Part shown: piece by piece, positions 61,077-64,000 of the stretch
Layout: each line of letters opens with the position of its first letter
How positions within the stretch are numbered: the first letter of the stretch is position 1
NCBI RefSeq assembly: GCF_023703775.1
Contig: NZ_CP098516.1
Location: 99,816 to 163,815, forward strand
Length of the DNA stretch: 64,000 nt
Source of the DNA: Haloplanus sp. GDY1
GTDB taxonomy: Archaea > Halobacteriota > Halobacteria > Halobacteriales > Haloferacaceae
Direction: 5' to 3'
Made by a program: the position numbers and the translations under genes
The notes under the pieces: model-generated
Seen by the model: the letters and a program-made list of their open reading frames with translations, nothing else
Told to the model about the DNA's origin: nothing
The model's database searches: none

Positions 61077-61499
61077 ATGGATACAGAAACTACTAGCGCA
61101 CCCACAACCGCCAGCCGAACGACGAGCGATCACCAGCCGACGCCGACCACCCCGAACCCGAACGAAGACCCCGTCGACGCGAGCATCGCCGCCGCCCGGC
61201 GTGTGCAACTTCTCAGCGCTATCGTGATGGAACGCCTCAACGATAGAGACCGCCACACAGCTGATCCAGAGACGCTCACGAAGGCCGTCGTCGAAGCCCT
61301 CTATCAGGTTCATCCGCACATCCGGGTCGATGACGCCCTCGAACTCGTCAACATCGTCGAGATCCCGCCCAGGGATATTTCGACAAGGCAGGCCATCGAG
61401 TACGTCGTCGACGAGGTCTGTACTCACCTCGCTGCATGGGGACGGTTCACGGCCCCGAAGACAGCAACGCCTGTCAGCCGTGAGCGTACGCGAGTGTGA
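61077..61499 (+). CDS. Unknown helical protein
   Basis: A 140-aa protein from ATG 61077. A Thr/Pro-rich tail of ~30 residues is followed by helices (ASIAAARRVQLLSAIVMERL, PETLTKAVVEALYQVHPHIR, RQAIEYVVDEVCTHLAAWG). No family recognised. It lies right behind inverted repeat 6 and a structured leader. Confidence 0.55.
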   Translation: MDTETTSAPTTASRTTSDHQPTPTTPNPNEDPVDASIAAARRVQLLSAIVMERLNDRDRHTADPETLTKAVVEALYQVHPHIRVDDALELVNIVEIPPRDISTRQAIEYVVDEVCTHLAAWGRFTAPKTATPVSRERTRV

Positions 61500-61504
61500 T
61501 CGTG

Positions 61505-61894
61505 ATGAGCCACGACGCCGCTATTCTCGAACAACTCCCTCCTGAGAAACTCCTCGACACATCGAACTACCGGGTCATCAGGCCAGCAATCGGGATGATG
61601 GAGACGGTCGAAATCGTCGAACAGTACCTCGAGTACGAGCGAGCGAACCGTAACCGGGGAGGCATCATCCGGCGATTAATCGAGCGCCGCGACGCCATCT
61701 CCGAGGAACGTGGGGAGACGCCGCCACACAGCCAAGCGGAGTCAGGTGCCACATCCAGCTCCACTTCCGCAGTCGGGGTTGGGTCATCGAAGGAACCACC
61801 GATCCCCTCGTCAAGTCTTCTCGCGCTCGTCCACGAACAGGAACCAGCCGGAATCGAACAGGCCCCCACACCGCCCTCCTGGACCGAACTCTAA
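61505..61894 (+). CDS. Unknown helical protein with disordered tail
   Basis: A 129-aa protein from ATG 61505; an in-frame GTG at 61496 overlaps the previous stop. The first ~60 residues are helical (MMETVEIVEQYLEYERANRN), the rest Ser/Pro/Glu-rich. Probably co-transcribed with 61077. Function unknown. Confidence 0.5.
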   Translation: MSHDAAILEQLPPEKLLDTSNYRVIRPAIGMMETVEIVEQYLEYERANRNRGGIIRRLIERRDAISEERGETPPHSQAESGATSSSTSAVGVGSSKEPPIPSSSLLALVHEQEPAGIEQAPTPPSWTEL

Positions 61895-61922
61895 TATCAC
61901 GTACAGACCTCGGCGACGCCTC

Positions 61923-61949
61923 GTTTTTGTGGCTTGCTATAGAAAGCCG
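61923..61949 (+). promoter_or_regulatory. Possible structured leader, diverged (copy 20)
   Basis: GTTTTTGT then GGCTT/AAGCC stem, four bp before ATG 61954. Weaker entry string, so listed with lower confidence. Confidence 0.45.
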
Positions 61950-61953
61950 TTCT

Positions 61954-62262
61954 ATGCCCATAACGACGTGTTCTCACTGTGGTGAGACAGTCGACGCTCA
62001 TCGCTACGACTCCACTGAGACGATGTTCGACTGGCAGTGCCCGGCATGTGGCGAACCTATCAGTATCGACGGAAATGCTCGGGAACAGCTCCGGCAACGA
62101 GAGTCACGCCGGGAACTTACAGAGGGGATTATCGCGTTCGCCGATGAACTCCAAACCGACGGCGTTGAACCGCCGCCACTCTCAGTAGAACAACTGCAGA
62201 CACGTCTTGAGGATATCCTCGCTGATGTGAACAAAGAACTCGACCGCCGCAATTCTCCATAG
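61954..62262 (+). CDS. Zinc-ribbon protein with coiled C-terminus
   Basis: A 102-aa protein from ATG 61954. CSHCGETVDAHRYD and CPACGEPISIDG form a zinc ribbon in the first 40 residues, followed by a charged helix (REQLRQRESRRELTEGIIAF) and LSVEQLQTRLEDILADVNKE. Likely DNA-binding or adaptor. It converges on the CoiA-like gene. Confidence 0.62.
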   Translation: MPITTCSHCGETVDAHRYDSTETMFDWQCPACGEPISIDGNAREQLRQRESRRELTEGIIAFADELQTDGVEPPPLSVEQLQTRLEDILADVNKELDRRNSP

Positions 62263-62301
62263 GTTCAACGAGCAGGCAAAGCCAGTCTACTCCCACACCA
62301 T

Positions 62302-63519
62302 CTATTGTGGATTGCTTGCGGTCCGAGTACGGTCTGTCGTCGGTTTCCCAGTCTCCATTTTCGTTCCCGTGTCTGTGAGCTCTTCTCCGAACAAGCGCCG
62401 GATCGGGTGTCGTAACGCCGCCAACCGGCCGAGATCGCCCCTTCGATAGTTCACCGCCCACGTCCGCGTGTTCCCCTTCGTGTCCCGGCGGGCGACCACG
62501 AACTTCACCGGGCCGAATGGGACCATCACCAACGAGAGCCAGGATTCGCACAGCGTCGTTCCTCGAAAACTCACCGACGCGCCCCCCACCCAATGCGCAA
62601 CCTGCTGGTCGATGTCTTCTGATTTGAACCACATCCGTGCGTCTTCCATGAATGCCTCGAACCGCTCAGGAAACTCACTGCCGATATGCGTGATTAGGTA
62701 CTCCGAGTTTCCGCGCTTGGCGTCTCGCTTCCAGAACTCGAGGAAGATATGATTCGACGGCGACCGCAGGACGTTCACCCAGGCTCGCTCGCGGCCCTTC
62801 CCGTGCAACGAGACTGTGTCGATCCGTTCCCATCCCGCCGGAGACTGCCCCTCATCATAGTAGCCGCGTAGCGGGGGGATGACTTCAAGCGCGTGAGCGC
62901 GGAGATACTCTGCCGGGAACGATACCTCCATGCGCACCTCCTCGATTGGGTCAGGCTCTAGCAATCGTTGCACGCTCGCTGGGTAGCCCTCGACTCCCTC
63001 CACGAGAGGAACCGCGTGGGGCCACGGGCGCTTGACGCGGTGCTCGGCGAACGTCATGTCGTGGCCCTCGAAATCGGACTGGTACGCCCAGAATACCGAA
63101 TATCCCGCGTTCAGGTACTCCCAGGAAATCGGGCCGATCTCCTTGTCATCGTGCTTGTGCTGGATCTCCACGATGAGACCCTTCCCGAACGGGAATAGTT
63201 CCGCAGTGAACGTCGCGACGACGTCCGCAATCCGATCCGTCCCCGGAATCTGTTTCTCGTGTTCCACTGACGCTGTCTCAAAGATCTCGCGGAGTTTCAT
63301 CGCCGCGATCGTCTTGAGTTTGGCGTGCAGGTTCGACTCGCCCGGACACTTTGAGCCTCGCGGGTGGACGAAATGCTTCGAGACGAATCGCCCCCGATTG
63401 TAGTGCGACCGGCGAACGCCGAGTGGCTCTTCGCAGAGTGGGCAGAGGACCGTGTCATCGTCTCCTACGTCCAAGGGAAGAACCCGGTCGCTGTTCGGAC
63501 GCATCGCGAGGTAAGGCAT
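62302..63519 (-). CDS. CoiA-like nuclease-domain protein
   Basis: A 405-aa protein. A zinc-binding start (LCPLCEEPLGVRRS, then SKHFVHPRGSKCPGES) leads into NLHAKLKTIAAMKLREIF, then IADVVATFTAELFPF and LIVEIQHKHDDKEI. This order (Cys/His cluster, HxK-type helix, Asp strand, ExQ strand) matches CoiA-family competence proteins, which carry a PD-(D/E)XK-like nuclease fold. The C-terminal half is beta-rich and unrecognised. It may process incoming or transferred DNA. ATG 63519 was chosen as the first start of a well-conserved N-terminus. Confidence 0.75.
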   Translation of the reverse strand: MPYLAMRPNSDRVLPLDVGDDDTVLCPLCEEPLGVRRSHYNRGRFVSKHFVHPRGSKCPGESNLHAKLKTIAAMKLREIFETASVEHEKQIPGTDRIADVVATFTAELFPFGKGLIVEIQHKHDDKEIGPISWEYLNAGYSVFWAYQSDFEGHDMTFAEHRVKRPWPHAVPLVEGVEGYPASVQRLLEPDPIEEVRMEVSFPAEYLRAHALEVIPPLRGYYDEGQSPAGWERIDTVSLHGKGRERAWVNVLRSPSNHIFLEFWKRDAKRGNSEYLITHIGSEFPERFEAFMEDARMWFKSEDIDQQVAHWVGGASVSFRGTTLCESWLSLVMVPFGPVKFVVARRDTKGNTRTWAVNYRRGDLGRLAALRHPIRRLFGEELTDTGTKMETGKPTTDRTRTASNPQ

Positions 63520-63656
63520 GATGGATGGCTTGGGAGGGTTGTGGCGATCTCGTATCGCTCAGATACTCTACGCGTCGAGTCCACAAAAAGAGATTCGAGC
63601 CCTCACGTTCTCTCCCCCCGCAAAACCGCGTACTCTCGGCCGCGGTGTATGTCCTC

Positions 63657-63971
63657 TCAACGGCTGTCCTCGCGGTGGCCCACTGAACCATCTCGCCACC
63701 GAGGATGGATATGTCGAAGAGAATTTGACGAACAGCCCGTCCCGTGGACCAACAATCGGTATCCTCGACAAGAGGTTCCCAGACTACGGCACTTTCCGGG
63801 ACATCTGCAACGGAGTGGCTCCCCCCGGTACCATCCGAGGGATTCCACGGAACACCCTCCTAAAAGTGTCAGCGTGACGGTAGCAGAGGTCACCCCGTGT
63901 GTAGGGGTAATCTCAACCTCGTCACCTGTCCGCACAGATGCTCCTGACCGGGTGGCGTAGTCTTGGTTCAA
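63657..63971 (-). CDS. Doubtful small frame at right edge
   Basis: A 104-aa minus-strand frame starting at TTG 63971. Its first ~45 residues (SGASVRTGDEVEITPTHGVT) read like a small beta-rich protein, but the rest is Arg/Cys-rich and atypical. It could be a real gene with a frameshift or chance. AT-rich sequence at 63970-63985 could be its promoter. Otherwise 63520-64000 holds nothing I can support. Confidence 0.25.
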   Translation of the reverse strand: MNQDYATRSGASVRTGDEVEITPTHGVTSATVTLTLLGGCSVESLGWYRGEPLRCRCPGKCRSLGTSCRGYRLLVHGTGCSSNSLRHIHPRWRDGSVGHREDSR

Positions 63972-64000
63972 ATATATACGGACTCCGAGGGTATATCCTT

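Noticed and set aside
15451..61949. GC hairpins as transcription terminators of the upstream genes
   Set aside because: Archaeal terminators are typically T-rich, and no T-run follows these hairpins. They lie consistently near the next start codon and sometimes far from any upstream stop.
63518..63877. 119-aa plus-strand frame near the right edge
   Set aside because: No acidic bias, no motif, and overlaps the likely promoter region of the CoiA-like gene.
1..64000. tRNA or rRNA genes
   Set aside because: No cloverleaf with a convincing T-loop and acceptor stem, and no rRNA-like sequence, was found on reading either strand.

Overview
The window is haloarchaeal (Halobacteriales) and reads as accessory DNA: part of a large conjugative plasmid or integrated element. 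The evidence is GC-rich sequence, strongly acidic predicted proteins, an ISH8-type IS4 transposon, archaeal-type RPA and RPA-associated (COG3390) proteins, PCNA and TFB homologues, and haloarchaeal domain families such as DUF6610, DUF6788 and DUF6166. I see no rRNA, no convincing tRNA and no CRISPR array. All family names come from reading motifs by eye, not from database searches.

Layout. 1-12.7 kb is a conjugation or secretion module: a PrgI-like membrane protein running off the left edge, small membrane proteins, a VirB2-like pilin candidate, a DUF192 protein, a large exported protein whose gene is split by an ISH8-type element (10-bp target duplication), and a 1450-aa VirD4/TraG-like ATPase with a nuclease-like C-terminus. 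12.7-17.7 kb is a replication block: ~189-bp tandem repeats, an NrS-1-like primase-polymerase, and an RPA fused to its RPA-associated partner. 17.7-24.7 kb holds a PAS histidine kinase, an OB-fold protein and a winged-helix regulator, mostly on the minus strand. 24.9-35 kb carries an OB-fold/TFIIS-like zinc-ribbon protein, a second (split) RPA/RPA-associated pair, a TFB, PCNA and small proteins. 37.3-38.4 kb is a toxin-antitoxin-like pair (winged helix + PIN). 38.7-50 kb is a MoxR-VWA-SWIM-methylase module, interrupted by a three-gene minus-strand island (AAA ATPase, putative nuclease, partner). 50-63.5 kb is a run of small plus-strand genes, many zinc ribbons, with ORB-like repeats, a Mom/XF1762-like acyltransferase beside a DUF6610 protein, a TRAM protein and a CoiA-like nuclease.

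The most unusual signal is regulatory. About 20 plus-strand transcription units from 15.4 to 62 kb begin with a short GC hairpin introduced by GTTTGTC or TATTGG, usually 30-120 nt before the start codon. The stem sequences change from copy to copy while pairing is kept. Four copies directly follow a 49-51 bp inverted repeat with arms TCCTACGCAAC/GTTGCGTAGGA. The conjugation module lacks these leaders. It carries instead a palindromic operator CYACAT-N3-ATGTRG and a leader ACACCCTCC abutting the start codon. With an element-encoded TFB, a TFIIS-like protein and a TRAM protein, this suggests the element runs its own gene-expression programme. That link is inference.
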